9,963 nt of DNA from Bacteroidota bacterium (GTDB lineage: Bacteria; Bacteroidota; Bacteroidia; Chitinophagales; Chitinophagaceae): NCBI GenBank assembly GCA_023427575.1, contig JAEZAY010000442.1, positions 1 through 9,963 on the forward strand, written 5' to 3'. The stretch's first letter is position 1, and each line of letters begins with the position of its first letter. Shown here one piece after another: positions 1 through 7,480 of this stretch. Position numbers and translations under genes: made by a program. The notes under the pieces are model-generated. The model was given only the letters and a program-made list of their open reading frames with translations, was not told the DNA's origin and did not search any database.

Positions 1-40
1 CTTTACTGGTGGTTGAATCCCCGGGTAAAAAACTGACCTC

Positions 41-111
41 AAGACGCAAGAACAAAATATTGTTGCTATAAGCACGAAGGAAAAATTTAAAAAAACCATT
101 TGTTGCGTCTT
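41..111. repeat. 9-bp inverted repeat with 53-base spacer
   Basis: AAGACGCAA (41-49) is perfectly repeated in inverse orientation as TTGCGTCTT (103-111). Allowing a 3-base insertion (GAA, 50-52), the similarity extends inward by CAAA/TTTG. The spacer contains a second small stem, AACAA-AATA-TTGTT (51-64). It could fold as the 3' end of the upstream transcript or be a protein-binding dyad. There is no clean T-run after the right arm, so a standard intrinsic terminator is not supported. Confidence 0.45.
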
Positions 112-335
112 ACTATACCAATGCCATTAACAGGGGAAAACCCTGAATAGCACTCTATTGCCTTTACAAACAATAAAACACTCTGCAAAGGCTAATTTTA
201 ATCATATATTTTCAGGAAAAAAAGTGGAAAGGGGCATTTACAATGACGGCTCGTAACTTACTGTTGATACAAGTTTCCAGGTAAATGGAAGATTATTAAT
301 CGACTGGATTAAAACCCGGATCTTTTTTTAAGGAA

Positions 336-362
336 TTGATTTCATATGATTCGATAATTTCG
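336..362 (+). promoter_or_regulatory. Weak candidate Bacteroidota-type promoter
   Basis: TAATTTCG (355-362) matches the Bacteroidota -7 consensus TAnnTTTG at all but one position. A TTG (336-338), as expected for the -33 element, lies 16 bases upstream of it, slightly closer than usual. The position, about 105 bases before the aldo/keto reductase start, suits transcription of the four-gene block. This is a match to a short degenerate consensus only, so it is a guess. Confidence 0.2.
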
Positions 363-468
363 GGCACCGGAAATTTATTCGGGGTTACAACAGAACAAGA
401 GTTTCCATTTTTCATCAAAAACACCCATTACATTGTTTTATACACCCGCTACTGCCCGATACGAAACG

Positions 469-1446
469 ATGAAATACAACCGATGCGGTAAATCCGGAAT
501 TTTATTGCCGGCTATTTCGTTGGGACTGTGGCAGAATTTTGGATCAGAGGATGTTTTTGAAAACGGGCGGAAAATGATCCGTTACGCGTTCGATCAGGGG
601 ATAACTCATTTCGATCTGGCCAATAATTACGGTCCCGTTCCTGGTTCGGCTGAGGAAAAATTTGGCGCTATTCTCAAAAAAGATTTTACCGGAAATCTGC
701 GCGACGAACTGGTGATATCAACCAAGGCCGGTTATGAGATGTGGCCGGGTCCCTATGGTAATTGGGGCTCGCGGAAATACCTGGTTTCAAGTTTAAACCA
801 GAGCCTGAAAAGAATGAAGCTTGACTATGTCGATATTTTCTACTCGCACCGGCCCGACCCCTCCACCCCGATTGAAGAAACAATTGGTGCGCTACATTCG
901 ATTGTTCAACAAGGCAAGGCTTTGTATATAGGTCTTTCGAATTATAACCTGGAAGAGACAAGCAGGGCGCTGGAAATTTTGGATTCATTGGGCACACCAT
1001 GTCTGATTCATCAGCCAAAATATTCAATGCTGGTACGCTGGGTGGAAGATGGACTGCTGGAATTACTGGAAAAAAGAGGAATTGGCTGTATCCCGTTTTC
1101 GCCCCTTGCGCAGGGTTTGCTTACCGACCGGTATCTGAACGGAATTCCCTCCGGATCGAGGGCTGCGCGTTCCACCAGCTCAATCAGGGAATCCGAACTC
1201 GGCGCCGAACGAATCCAAATGCTCCGGGAACTGAATCAGTTGGCAGGCAGTCGTGGGCAATCGCTGGCGCAAATGGCATTGGCCTGGCTTTTAAAAGATA
1301 AAAGAGTCAGCACTGTTTTGGTGGGTGCCAGTTCTGTAGAACAGTTGCAGGATAATCTTCAGGCATTAAGCAAAAGCAGTTTTACCGAAGCTGAACTGGA
1401 GAAGATTGAAAAAATTCTGGCAGGGACGAACGCGCATGCCGGCTGA
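469..1446 (+). CDS. Aldo/keto reductase, YghZ/Gpr-like
   Basis: Cytoplasmic NADP(H)-dependent aldo/keto reductase of 325 residues. It resembles the E. coli YghZ (L-glyceraldehyde 3-phosphate reductase, AKR14) group, which reduces small aldehydes. The AKR catalytic tetrad is visible, counted from the ATG at 469: Asp49 and Tyr54 (in HFDLANNYG), Lys86 (in ISTKAGY) and His127 (in FYSHR). The GSRKY stretch and the MWPGPYG loop also match that group. The cofactor-binding end is present as PFSPLAQG (209-216) and VGASSVEQLQDN (285-296), so the barrel is complete. The open frame extends to a TTG at 433, but the ATG at 469 is preferred because family members start with MKYxxxGKSG. No strong Shine-Dalgarno sequence precedes it. 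It is probably the first gene of the block, 46 bases before the next gene. The fold is certain; the physiological substrate is not. Confidence 0.92.
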   Translation: MKYNRCGKSGILLPAISLGLWQNFGSEDVFENGRKMIRYAFDQGITHFDLANNYGPVPGSAEEKFGAILKKDFTGNLRDELVISTKAGYEMWPGPYGNWGSRKYLVSSLNQSLKRMKLDYVDIFYSHRPDPSTPIEETIGALHSIVQQGKALYIGLSNYNLEETSRALEILDSLGTPCLIHQPKYSMLVRWVEDGLLELLEKRGIGCIPFSPLAQGLLTDRYLNGIPSGSRAARSTSSIRESELGAERIQMLRELNQLAGSRGQSLAQMALAWLLKDKRVSTVLVGASSVEQLQDNLQALSKSSFTEAELEKIEKILAGTNAHAG

Positions 1447-1482
1447 TTATGATCCGGCAATTATTATCAAACATTAGTGAAT

Positions 1483-1487
1483 AGGAG
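1483..1487 (+). promoter_or_regulatory. Shine-Dalgarno-like AGGAG
   Basis: AGGAG lies five bases before the ATG at 1493. It is the clearest Shine-Dalgarno match before any gene in the window, in a phylum that often does without one, and it supports this start codon. The other genes show only partial matches (for example AGGA before 4680) or none. Confidence 0.4.
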
Positions 1488-1492
1488 TTTAT

Positions 1493-3901
1493 ATGAATCG
1501 ATTCTTGTTAAAATATTTATTACCGATTTCCCTTATTATCCTGAACAGTACGGTAAATGCGCAGAAATTTGATACTGTTCTGGCCAGGCTGGATACCGAG
1601 TATCCGAAAGAAAAGATTTATGTTCATTTCGATCGTTCTGTTTACAATCCCGGAGAAACGATCTGGATGAAAGCATATCTGATAACAGGTACCATGCTTT
1701 CGCCCATAAGCACCACCATGTATTTTGATCTGGTTGATGAAGGGGGAAAGGTGATCGATCGCAAAACCGCCCCCATCGCCATGGGCGGAGCTGCTGCCGC
1801 CTTTGATCTGCCGGCCGGTTTTTCCGGTTCGGTTGTATATGCCCGTGTGTATACCAAATGGATGCTGAATTTTGAGGAGGAATATCTTTTTCTGAAAACA
1901 ATTCCGATTGCCGGTACGGCCAAAACCGAATCTAAAACCGCTTCGAAAGAAACAGGGCCCCTGATCCATTTTTTTCCTGAAGGCGGCGATCTTATAAACG
2001 GACTGGTTTCAAGAGTAGCGTTTAAAGCCACCGATCGCAGTGGGCTTCCTATCCGGGCTGCCGGCGTGATCAAAAATAAAAAAGGTGAGCATGTAACAGA
2101 GTTTAACTCAGTACATGATGGGATGGGGATTTTTTCAATCCTGCCCGACCTGGCAGAAAAATATTCGGTGACCTGGAAAGATGATAAAGGAAAAACGTAT
2201 CAGGCCGAATTGCCGGCGGTGAAAAAAGAAGGGGTTTCGCTGCAGGTTTATAAAGGCGATAGCGGAGTACGCTTTGTAGTGACCCGAACGCCTAACATGG
2301 TATTGCCCAATTCATCGGTGTACATAGTGGCGCAAATGAATCAGCAACTGATCTATCGCGCTAAAGGCAGCCTGGAAAAAACCAGTGGGATTTCCAGTGT
2401 TATTCCGTTAGCCGGCCTTCCTGCCGGCATTGCGCAGATAACCATCTTTTCAGAAGATCATAAACCGCTGGCCGAGCGGATCGTTTTTGTTAACAGCGAT
2501 GATTATTACTTCATCACCGATCTGAACGCCGCATTGAAAAATGTTCAGAAGCGGGGCCGGAATGTTATTCAGATCGATGTTCCCGACACCCTGGAATGTA
2601 ATCTTTCTGTTTCGGTTACCGATGCTGATCTGAATCCGATTCGTAAATCGGAAGACGATATTTTTTCAAAAATTTTGCTAACCAGCGAGATTAAAGGCTA
2701 TGTTCACAATCCCGCTTATTATTTTTCCAGTACTGTGGATTCGGTACTTAATCACCTCGACCTGGTAATGATGACCAATGGCTGGAGAAGATTTCACTGG
2801 CCGGAAGTGCTGGCGGGTAAATACCCTCAAATAAAATACATGCCTGAAAATTACCTGGTGATAGATGGTAATATTTCAGGGCTTAGTCAAAATGTGTTAT
2901 CAAGACAGGAAGTGACGGCTATTCTTCAGTTAAAAGACGGCCAGCAGCAGTTGTTAAATGTACCCGTGGAAAATGGAAAATTCACTATTCCCGGCCTCCT
3001 GTTCTATGATACCGCTAAAGTATATTATCAGTTCAACAACGATAAAAACAAGGTACTGACTTCCGCGGCTGTATTTCAAATGAAGAACAATCTTATGCCG
3101 GAAGCCTTGAAGAGCAGTCCCGATCCGGTATTAGCGGCCCGGCTGGAAAAACCTGATTCGGCCGTGCTGAATAAGAATAAGCAAATTGCCGGACTGGTTG
3201 CAAGTCTGGAAGAAGAAAAAAGAAAAGTTCAGACCCTGGAAAGTGTAGTTGTAACGGCCAAACAAAAATCAAAAGAAACCCTGATGGATGAAGAATATAC
3301 TTCGGGTTTATTTCGTGGCGGCGATGGTTATACATTTATTATGGATGAGCTGAACACCAACAATTCCATGACTGTGCTGCAATATCTTCAGGGTCGGGTT
3401 CCGGGATTGCAGATTACCGTAAGTGGCCCGAACGCTACATTATCCTGGCGTGGCGCATCGCCGGCCTTGTTTATGAACGAAATGCCCGGCGATGTTTCGA
3501 TGATTCAAACTATCCCCATGTCGGATGTTGCAATGGTCAAAGTTTTCAGGCCTCCTTTTATGGGTGCATTTGGTGGGGGCGCCGGTGGCGCCATTGCGAT
3601 CTATACGAAAAAAGGGGAAGCCCGTTCAGCAGACATGAAGGGCCTGGATAATTCCAGCATTGCAGGTTATAGTCCGATCAAAGAGTTTTTCTCGCCCGAT
3701 TATTCTAAAGTTTCTGAGGGAGATAACGATGCGGATTACAGAACAACCCTGTATTGGAATCCTTATGTTCTTACAACAAAAAACAAAAGGCGGGTTATCC
3801 TTAGCTTCTATAACAACGATATTTCAAAACGCTTCAGAGTGGTAATCGAAGGCGTGAATGAAAATGGAAAGCTCACGCGGATAGAGAAAGTTTTTCAGTA
3901 A
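1493..3901 (+). CDS. Exported MG2-domain protein with TonB-plug-like domain
   Basis: A large exported protein of 802 residues. Residues 1-23 form a Sec signal peptide (charged start, hydrophobic LLPISLIIL, likely cleavage after VNA before QKF). Residues about 38-140 match an alpha-2-macroglobulin MG2-like beta domain (YPKEKIYVHFDRSVYNPGET). Residues 155-335 look like further MG-type domains (FPEGGDLINGLVSRVAFKA). A middle region carries the LDLVMMTNGWRRFHW motif (422-436) seen in this Bacteroidota group. A charged, possibly helical linker (562-585) leads to a TonB-receptor plug-like domain (about 583-708: ESVVVTA, YLQGRVPGLQ, WRGASPALFMN, GGAGGAIAIYTKKG). The C-terminal domain (726-802) is beta-rich. 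There is no beta-barrel, so it cannot be a transporter by itself. Related proteins are usually annotated as plug-domain or carboxypeptidase-regulatory-like proteins of unknown role. It may act at the periplasmic or outer-membrane face. It lies 34 bases before the SDR gene. Confidence 0.88.
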   Translation: MNRFLLKYLLPISLIILNSTVNAQKFDTVLARLDTEYPKEKIYVHFDRSVYNPGETIWMKAYLITGTMLSPISTTMYFDLVDEGGKVIDRKTAPIAMGGAAAAFDLPAGFSGSVVYARVYTKWMLNFEEEYLFLKTIPIAGTAKTESKTASKETGPLIHFFPEGGDLINGLVSRVAFKATDRSGLPIRAAGVIKNKKGEHVTEFNSVHDGMGIFSILPDLAEKYSVTWKDDKGKTYQAELPAVKKEGVSLQVYKGDSGVRFVVTRTPNMVLPNSSVYIVAQMNQQLIYRAKGSLEKTSGISSVIPLAGLPAGIAQITIFSEDHKPLAERIVFVNSDDYYFITDLNAALKNVQKRGRNVIQIDVPDTLECNLSVSVTDADLNPIRKSEDDIFSKILLTSEIKGYVHNPAYYFSSTVDSVLNHLDLVMMTNGWRRFHWPEVLAGKYPQIKYMPENYLVIDGNISGLSQNVLSRQEVTAILQLKDGQQQLLNVPVENGKFTIPGLLFYDTAKVYYQFNNDKNKVLTSAAVFQMKNNLMPEALKSSPDPVLAARLEKPDSAVLNKNKQIAGLVASLEEEKRKVQTLESVVVTAKQKSKETLMDEEYTSGLFRGGDGYTFIMDELNTNNSMTVLQYLQGRVPGLQITVSGPNATLSWRGASPALFMNEMPGDVSMIQTIPMSDVAMVKVFRPPFMGAFGGGAGGAIAIYTKKGEARSADMKGLDNSSIAGYSPIKEFFSPDYSKVSEGDNDADYRTTLYWNPYVLTTKNKRRVILSFYNNDISKRFRVVIEGVNENGKLTRIEKVFQ

Positions 3902-3935
3902 GAAAGAACAAGATTGATCATTTAAAAAAGTTGAG

Positions 3936-4652
3936 ATGGAATCATTAAAAGGAAAAAATGCATTGATCACCGGTGCAGGTAAAGGGATTGGTAAAGCAAT
4001 CGCCGTTGCGCTGGCAAACGAAGGCGTGAATCTTGGGCTTATGGCAAGAACGGAATCGGATCTTCAGAAACTCGCCGATGAATTAAAATCCACTGGGGTC
4101 AAGAGCGCCTTCGCGGCTGCCGATGTTTCTAATCATGATCAGACCAGCGCGGCGGTGAAAAAAATTGAGTCTGCACTGGGTCCGGTTGTCATACTTATTA
4201 ATAATGCGGGGATCGGAACATTCGGAAAATTTCTGGATCTGGAACCAGCTGTATGGGAACAGATGATCAGGGTAAACCTTTTCGGGGTGTACTATACAAC
4301 CAGGGCAGTACTACCCTCCATGATTGAGCGAAAAACGGGCGATATCATCAATGTTTCTTCAACGGCAGGATTGAAGGGCGCTTCAGGCACCAGCGCTTAC
4401 AGTGCCTCGAAGTTTGGGGTGTTCGGGCTTTCGGAATCGCTGATGCAGGAAGTTCGCAAACACAATATCCGGGTAACGGCTCTCGCACCCAGCACGGTGG
4501 TTACCGATCTGGCCTATAACTCGAACCTGATTTCCGGCGATCCGGATCGGGTTATGCATGCCGAAGATTTTGCCGAAATGATAATCGCACATCTTAAACT
4601 GAATCGCAGGGTTTTCATAAAAGAAGCATCCATCTGGTCTACCAACCCATAA
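3936..4652 (+). CDS. Short-chain dehydrogenase, FabG-like
   Basis: Classical short-chain dehydrogenase/reductase of 238 residues, of the type often named 3-ketoacyl-ACP reductase. The Rossmann glycine motif TGAGKGIG is at 12-19, and NNAG is at 89-92. The catalytic residues are Asn114 (VNLFG), Ser142 (NVSSTAG), Tyr155 and Lys159 (YSASK). Arg38 after the second strand (MARTESD) suggests a preference for NADP(H). The usual PG motif after the active site reads PST (APSTVVTDL, 185-193), which should alter the loop around the nicotinamide. No signal peptide is present, so it is cytoplasmic. It lacks the rest of a fatty-acid synthesis cluster and sits between two exported proteins, so a dedicated FabG role is doubtful and a carbonyl or sugar substrate is as likely. 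The gap to the next gene is 27 bases. Confidence 0.92.
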   Translation: MESLKGKNALITGAGKGIGKAIAVALANEGVNLGLMARTESDLQKLADELKSTGVKSAFAAADVSNHDQTSAAVKKIESALGPVVILINNAGIGTFGKFLDLEPAVWEQMIRVNLFGVYYTTRAVLPSMIERKTGDIINVSSTAGLKGASGTSAYSASKFGVFGLSESLMQEVRKHNIRVTALAPSTVVTDLAYNSNLISGDPDRVMHAEDFAEMIIAHLKLNRRVFIKEASIWSTNP

Positions 4653-4679
4653 CCGTTTTTCAGATTCCAAACCAGGACT

Positions 4680-5789
4680 ATGATATCAAGCATTCGTTTA
4701 TTTACTTTCATTCTTTTTCTGACTATGAATTTAACGACATACGCTCAGAAGGAAAAGGAGAAACCATTAAAGGTTGCCGTAGCCGGACTTGCTCATGGCC
4801 ATGTGTCGTGGATCTTGCGCAACGACAGCAGCCGAAATCTGGAGCTGGTGGGGGTTTATGATAAAAGTGCGGAACTGGGCGCCAGGCTTTTAAAACAGTT
4901 TAAACTGCCCGAATCCCTTTTTCATTCCTCGCTGGCAAAAATGCTGGATGATCTGAAACCCGAGGCGGTGGTTGCTTTCGGCTCCATTTATGAACACCTC
5001 GAAATTGTAAAGGCATGCGCACCCCGGGGCATACATGTTATGGTTGAAAAGCCGCTGGCAGTGAGTATAAAACACGCGGAGGAAATGGTGGCGCTTGCCA
5101 GAAAGCATAAGATCCACCTGCTTACCAATTACGAAACATCCTGGTATCCTACCACTTTAAAAGCCTACGAACTGGTATATGATAGCAGCACAACCGGCAA
5201 AATGCGTAAGCTGGTATTTCATCACGGTCATCAGGGACCGAAGGAGATCGGCGTAAGCAAAGATTTTTTCGACTGGCTAACTGATCCCGTTCTGAACGGT
5301 GGCGGCGCGCTGATCGATTTCGGCTGTTATGGCGCGAATATTATGACCTGGCTGATGAAGGGTCAGAAGCCTTTAACTGTTACAGCCGTAACACGGCAGT
5401 ATAAACCGGAAATTTATCCGAAGGTGGATGATGAAGCAACTATTATCGTTACCTATCCCGAAGCCCAATGTATAATCCAGGCCTCCTGGAACTGGCCTTA
5501 TAACCGCAAAGACATGGAGATCTACGGCAGTGAAGGCTATATCATGGCTGATAATTTTTCGGATATACGTTACCGTGGCCCGGGAATGAAATCGGAAGTA
5601 AAGAGGAAAGTTTCAGTTGAGGAAACGGGAGTTTATACTGATCCGTTCAAATATCTCAACGATATCATCCGCAATAAGATAAAAGTTTCTGAGTTCGGAC
5701 TTTATTCAGCCGAAAACAATTTGATGGTTGTCAGGATTCTGGAAGCGGCCCGGGAATCCGCAAAGAGCGGGCGTACCATCCGCTTATAA
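4680..5789 (+). CDS. Exported Gfo/Idh/MocA-family oxidoreductase
   Basis: NAD(P)-dependent oxidoreductase-like protein of 369 residues. Residues 1-22 form a Sec-type signal peptide (hydrophobic FTFILFLTMNL, cleavage likely after TYA before QKE); no twin-arginine motif is present. The Rossmann domain starts at residue 31 (KVAVAGLAHGHV) with a variant glycine motif. The family hallmark EKPLA is at 123-127 (Lys124 is the usual catalytic/cofactor lysine). The C-terminal domain includes GGGALIDFGCYGAN (207-220). Here Asp213 is kept, but the position that often carries the catalytic His is Tyr217. The family oxidises or reduces sugars, inositols and related polyols; the substrate here cannot be told. 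Partial Shine-Dalgarno AGGA lies at 4674-4677. It is the last gene of the block and is followed directly by a strong terminator. Confidence 0.9.
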   Translation: MISSIRLFTFILFLTMNLTTYAQKEKEKPLKVAVAGLAHGHVSWILRNDSSRNLELVGVYDKSAELGARLLKQFKLPESLFHSSLAKMLDDLKPEAVVAFGSIYEHLEIVKACAPRGIHVMVEKPLAVSIKHAEEMVALARKHKIHLLTNYETSWYPTTLKAYELVYDSSTTGKMRKLVFHHGHQGPKEIGVSKDFFDWLTDPVLNGGGALIDFGCYGANIMTWLMKGQKPLTVTAVTRQYKPEIYPKVDDEATIIVTYPEAQCIIQASWNWPYNRKDMEIYGSEGYIMADNFSDIRYRGPGMKSEVKRKVSVEETGVYTDPFKYLNDIIRNKIKVSEFGLYSAENNLMVVRILEAARESAKSGRTIRL

Positions 5790-5790
5790 T

Positions 5791-5833
5791 AAAAATCAGG
5801 GTTGCCCTATGATGCGGACGACCCTGATTTTTT
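5791..5833. terminator. Bidirectional intrinsic terminator
   Basis: AAAAATCAGGGT (5791-5802) and ACCCTGATTTTT (5821-5832) are perfect 12-bp inverted arms around an 18-base loop. The plus-strand transcript ends in six T (5828-5833) and the minus-strand transcript ends in five T from the left arm. The hairpin begins two bases after the stop of the oxidoreductase gene, and its right edge is 24 bases from the end of the convergent esterase gene. It can therefore serve both. Confidence 0.85.
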
Positions 5834-5856
5834 ATGATCCCGAATTTAAGAACAGA

Positions 5857-6714
5857 TCAATACTGGTGAAATCCCATCGATACAAATTCCAAAACCTCAG
5901 GCAGCGATTCACGCCAGTATGTCCAGTTGTGGGCACCTTCGCGAATCCTGAATTCATGGGGGATCTCTTTTTTCTTCATAGCAATATGCACCAGGCTGTT
6001 CCCTTCATATAGGAAGTCATCGTCGCCGCAATCGATATACCAGCGAACTGCTTTTTTAAGACTATCGGGCATGTTCCGGATCTGGTTCAGTACGGAATAG
6101 CGGTTCAGGTAATTACGCAGGCTTGTGTCGGCCAGATTTGGATTGTTCTTTTTTTGGGTTTGAAAAGCCTCTTCCAGGTCAACGGGGCCGGTGGAAGCAC
6201 TTAAAGGGCAGGAAGCGGAAAACAGATCGGGTCGATGAAGAGCGTAGTTAAAAGCGCCGCCACCACCCATCGATAAACCTGCAACCGCACGATATCTTTT
6301 TTCGCCCTTAATCCGATAGGTTTTTTCAACATAGGGCATCAGTTCCTGAAAGAAAAAATCTTCATATCTCCAGGCATTCAAAACATCATTATAGTAACCT
6401 CTTTTACCGGTATTGGCATCGGGCATAACAATGATCATGGCCGTTGATTTGCCTTCGCGAATCGCCTTATCTGTAATGTTCAGAACTTCGCCGAACTGAA
6501 CCCATCCCGTCTGATCATCGCCTCCGCCATGCAGAAGATAAAGAACCGGATACGATCTGGATGAGCTTTCATAATCCGGAGGAAGATAGATGGCAAACTT
6601 TCGGTCCATGTTCAAAATTTTGCTTTTCATGGAAAGATTGTCATACACTTTACCTGTTTGGGCAGCCGCCTGCAAACATCCAACTGTGAAAAAAATAATA
6701 AATAAATATTTCAT
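5857..6714 (-). CDS. Secreted CE1-like esterase (alpha/beta hydrolase)
   Basis: Exported serine esterase of 285 residues in the esterase D/feruloyl and acetyl-xylan esterase superfamily (CE1-like, PF00756). Residues 1-19 are a signal peptide, probably cut after AAA before QTG. Cys13 is in a poor lipobox context (TVGC), so a lipoprotein is possible but less likely. Conserved parts are YPVLYLLHGGGDD (55-67, oxyanion-hole strand), the nucleophile elbow GLSMGG (146-151, Ser148), an acid candidate in IDCGDDD (Asp231 or Asp232) and the catalytic His262 in GAHNW. The length is normal for a single-domain enzyme, with no carbohydrate-binding module. Likely role: removing acyl groups from polysaccharide or other esters in the periplasm or outside the cell. 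It is transcribed convergently to the four-gene block and divergently from the small gene at 6989, so it has its own promoter; none matching the consensus was seen. Confidence 0.92.
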   Translation of the reverse strand: MKYLFIIFFTVGCLQAAAQTGKVYDNLSMKSKILNMDRKFAIYLPPDYESSSRSYPVLYLLHGGGDDQTGWVQFGEVLNITDKAIREGKSTAMIIVMPDANTGKRGYYNDVLNAWRYEDFFFQELMPYVEKTYRIKGEKRYRAVAGLSMGGGGAFNYALHRPDLFSASCPLSASTGPVDLEEAFQTQKKNNPNLADTSLRNYLNRYSVLNQIRNMPDSLKKAVRWYIDCGDDDFLYEGNSLVHIAMKKKEIPHEFRIREGAHNWTYWRESLPEVLEFVSMGFHQY

Positions 6715-6914
6715 GATCAGATTTAATTTATCACTGAAAGTTGTTTATATAACTATGAACTTAACCAAAACCTGCTTCGTTTCCAATTCGGGAATCTGAA
6801 ATGAAGGCAAAAACCCTGAAAAGCAGAAAATTAGCTGCCCGGAATCTGAAGAAAACTCCGCAACGCCAATCAGGCCAATATAACCGCAGGCCGGCAATGA
6901 ACTTCAGCCGTAAA

Positions 6915-6961
6915 AATTAGCAATAAAAAAAATTTATTTCACTGATTATAGCATGCTAATT
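6915..6961. promoter_or_regulatory. AT-rich inverted repeat in divergent gap
   Basis: AATTAGCA (6915-6922) pairs with TGCTAATT (6954-6961) across a 31-base AT-rich spacer. The spacer itself contains AATAAA-AAAAA-TTTATT (6922-6938) and ends near the palindrome GCATGC (6951-6956). It lies 27 bases before the 92-residue gene, inside the 274-base gap separating it from the divergent esterase gene. It could be an operator or an AT-rich promoter element. The rest of the gap shows only a 10-base direct repeat GGAATCTGAA (6791-6800 and 6841-6850). No promoter consensus was found for either gene. Confidence 0.3.
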
Positions 6962-6988
6962 GTGTATTGAAACATTCAACAAAGAGTT

Positions 6989-7267
6989 ATGCATATTCAG
7001 TATAAAAAAAATATACATTTTACCAGGTTGCTGAAAGCCGATGGAAGGTTGCGTGAGTTTAATTTCAGACGGCTGACCGGGCAGGACGGGGAGTTTATAT
7101 TTACCATTGACGTTAGTGATGACCGTGGAAACCGGATTCTTTTCAGAATGTCGAAACAGGGCAATACCTGGCAGATTACGGAAGAAAATAAAAACCTGCC
7201 ATCCTGGGTTCTCGAAAACGAAACCCGTTTCAGCGAAATCATCCAGGAAGAAACAGGGAATGAATAA
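6989..7267 (+). CDS. Small uncharacterised protein, 92 residues
   Basis: A probable small cytoplasmic protein of unknown function. It has no signal peptide or membrane segment. The sequence alternates charged and hydrophobic residues as in a small beta sheet (REFNFRR, GEFIFTIDV, RILFRMSK, TWQITEE), followed by a likely helical, acidic C-terminus (SWVLENETRFSEIIQEETG). Codon use resembles the neighbours, and the frame is open from a clear ATG to TAA. A terminator-like hairpin follows 52 bases later, so it looks like a self-contained transcription unit. I do not recognise a named family. The regular strand pattern argues for a real gene rather than a chance frame. Confidence 0.7.
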   Translation: MHIQYKKNIHFTRLLKADGRLREFNFRRLTGQDGEFIFTIDVSDDRGNRILFRMSKQGNTWQITEENKNLPSWVLENETRFSEIIQEETGNE

Positions 7268-7319
7268 GTCGGGTTTCAAAAACTTATCATGATTTTCCGT
7301 TCATCCCATTGATTTCAGT

Positions 7320-7344
7320 ATAAAACTTTGGGTTTTATTTTTTT
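7320..7344 (+). terminator. Probable intrinsic terminator after the small gene
   Basis: ATAAAAC (7320-7326) and GTTTTAT (7332-7338) form a perfect 7-bp stem around TTTGG, followed directly by a T-run to 7344. The stem is AT-rich and so not very stable, but its position 52 bases after the 92-residue gene fits termination. Confidence 0.5.
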
Positions 7345-7480
7345 CGATACCGGCGGTACAATTAAAAGCTCGTTTTGCTGAACTTATCTTCATTTTGCCG
7401 GGATGCGGATTTTCTGTATGCCTCCTGTAATAAATATTTCAATTTACAAACGATTGCTGTCCTGAACATGGCTGAGAAAC

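Larger units (their letters stand above)
1..468. other. Non-coding left flank and operon leader
   Basis: No complete gene is visible in these 468 bases. The first bases can be read as the C-terminal tail of an upstream plus-strand gene in two frames: one stops at TGA 34-36 (…WWLNPRVKN), the other at TAA 69-71 (…KLTSRRKNKILLL). Neither can be chosen without the upstream sequence. The rest is AT-rich. It holds a 9-bp inverted repeat (41-49 with 103-111), a small perfect hairpin CAGGG-GAAAA-CCCTG (131-145) with no T-run after it, and a weak inverted pair GCCTTT/AAAGGC (160-165 and 187-192). The promoter of the downstream four-gene block should lie in the second half of this stretch. Confidence 0.6.

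Noticed and set aside
1..71. C-terminal tail of an upstream gene
   Set aside because: Two plus-strand frames stay open from base 1 (stops at 34-36 and 69-71). Too few codons are present to choose one or to name a product, so it is not listed as a gene.
131..145. CAGGG-GAAAA-CCCTG hairpin as a terminator
   Set aside because: The stem is only 5 bp and no T-run follows on either strand.
433..468. TTG start giving 12 extra residues on the aldo/keto reductase
   Set aside because: The family starts at MKYxxxGKSG, which is the ATG at 469. The added residues resemble no family member and no Shine-Dalgarno sequence supports the TTG.
1520..2073. Several minus-strand open frames opposite the MG2-plug gene
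   Set aside because: They lie wholly inside a well-supported gene with clear domains and give composition-biased products, as expected for shadow frames.
5728..6012. Plus-strand open frame across the convergent gene ends
   Set aside because: It runs out of frame through the end of the oxidoreductase gene, the terminator hairpin and the antisense of the esterase, with no independent support.
7220..7277. GAAACCCG/CGGGTTTC inverted repeat across the end of the small gene
   Set aside because: The left arm is inside coding sequence and the spacer is 42 bases. The hairpin at 7320-7344 with its T-run is a better terminator candidate.
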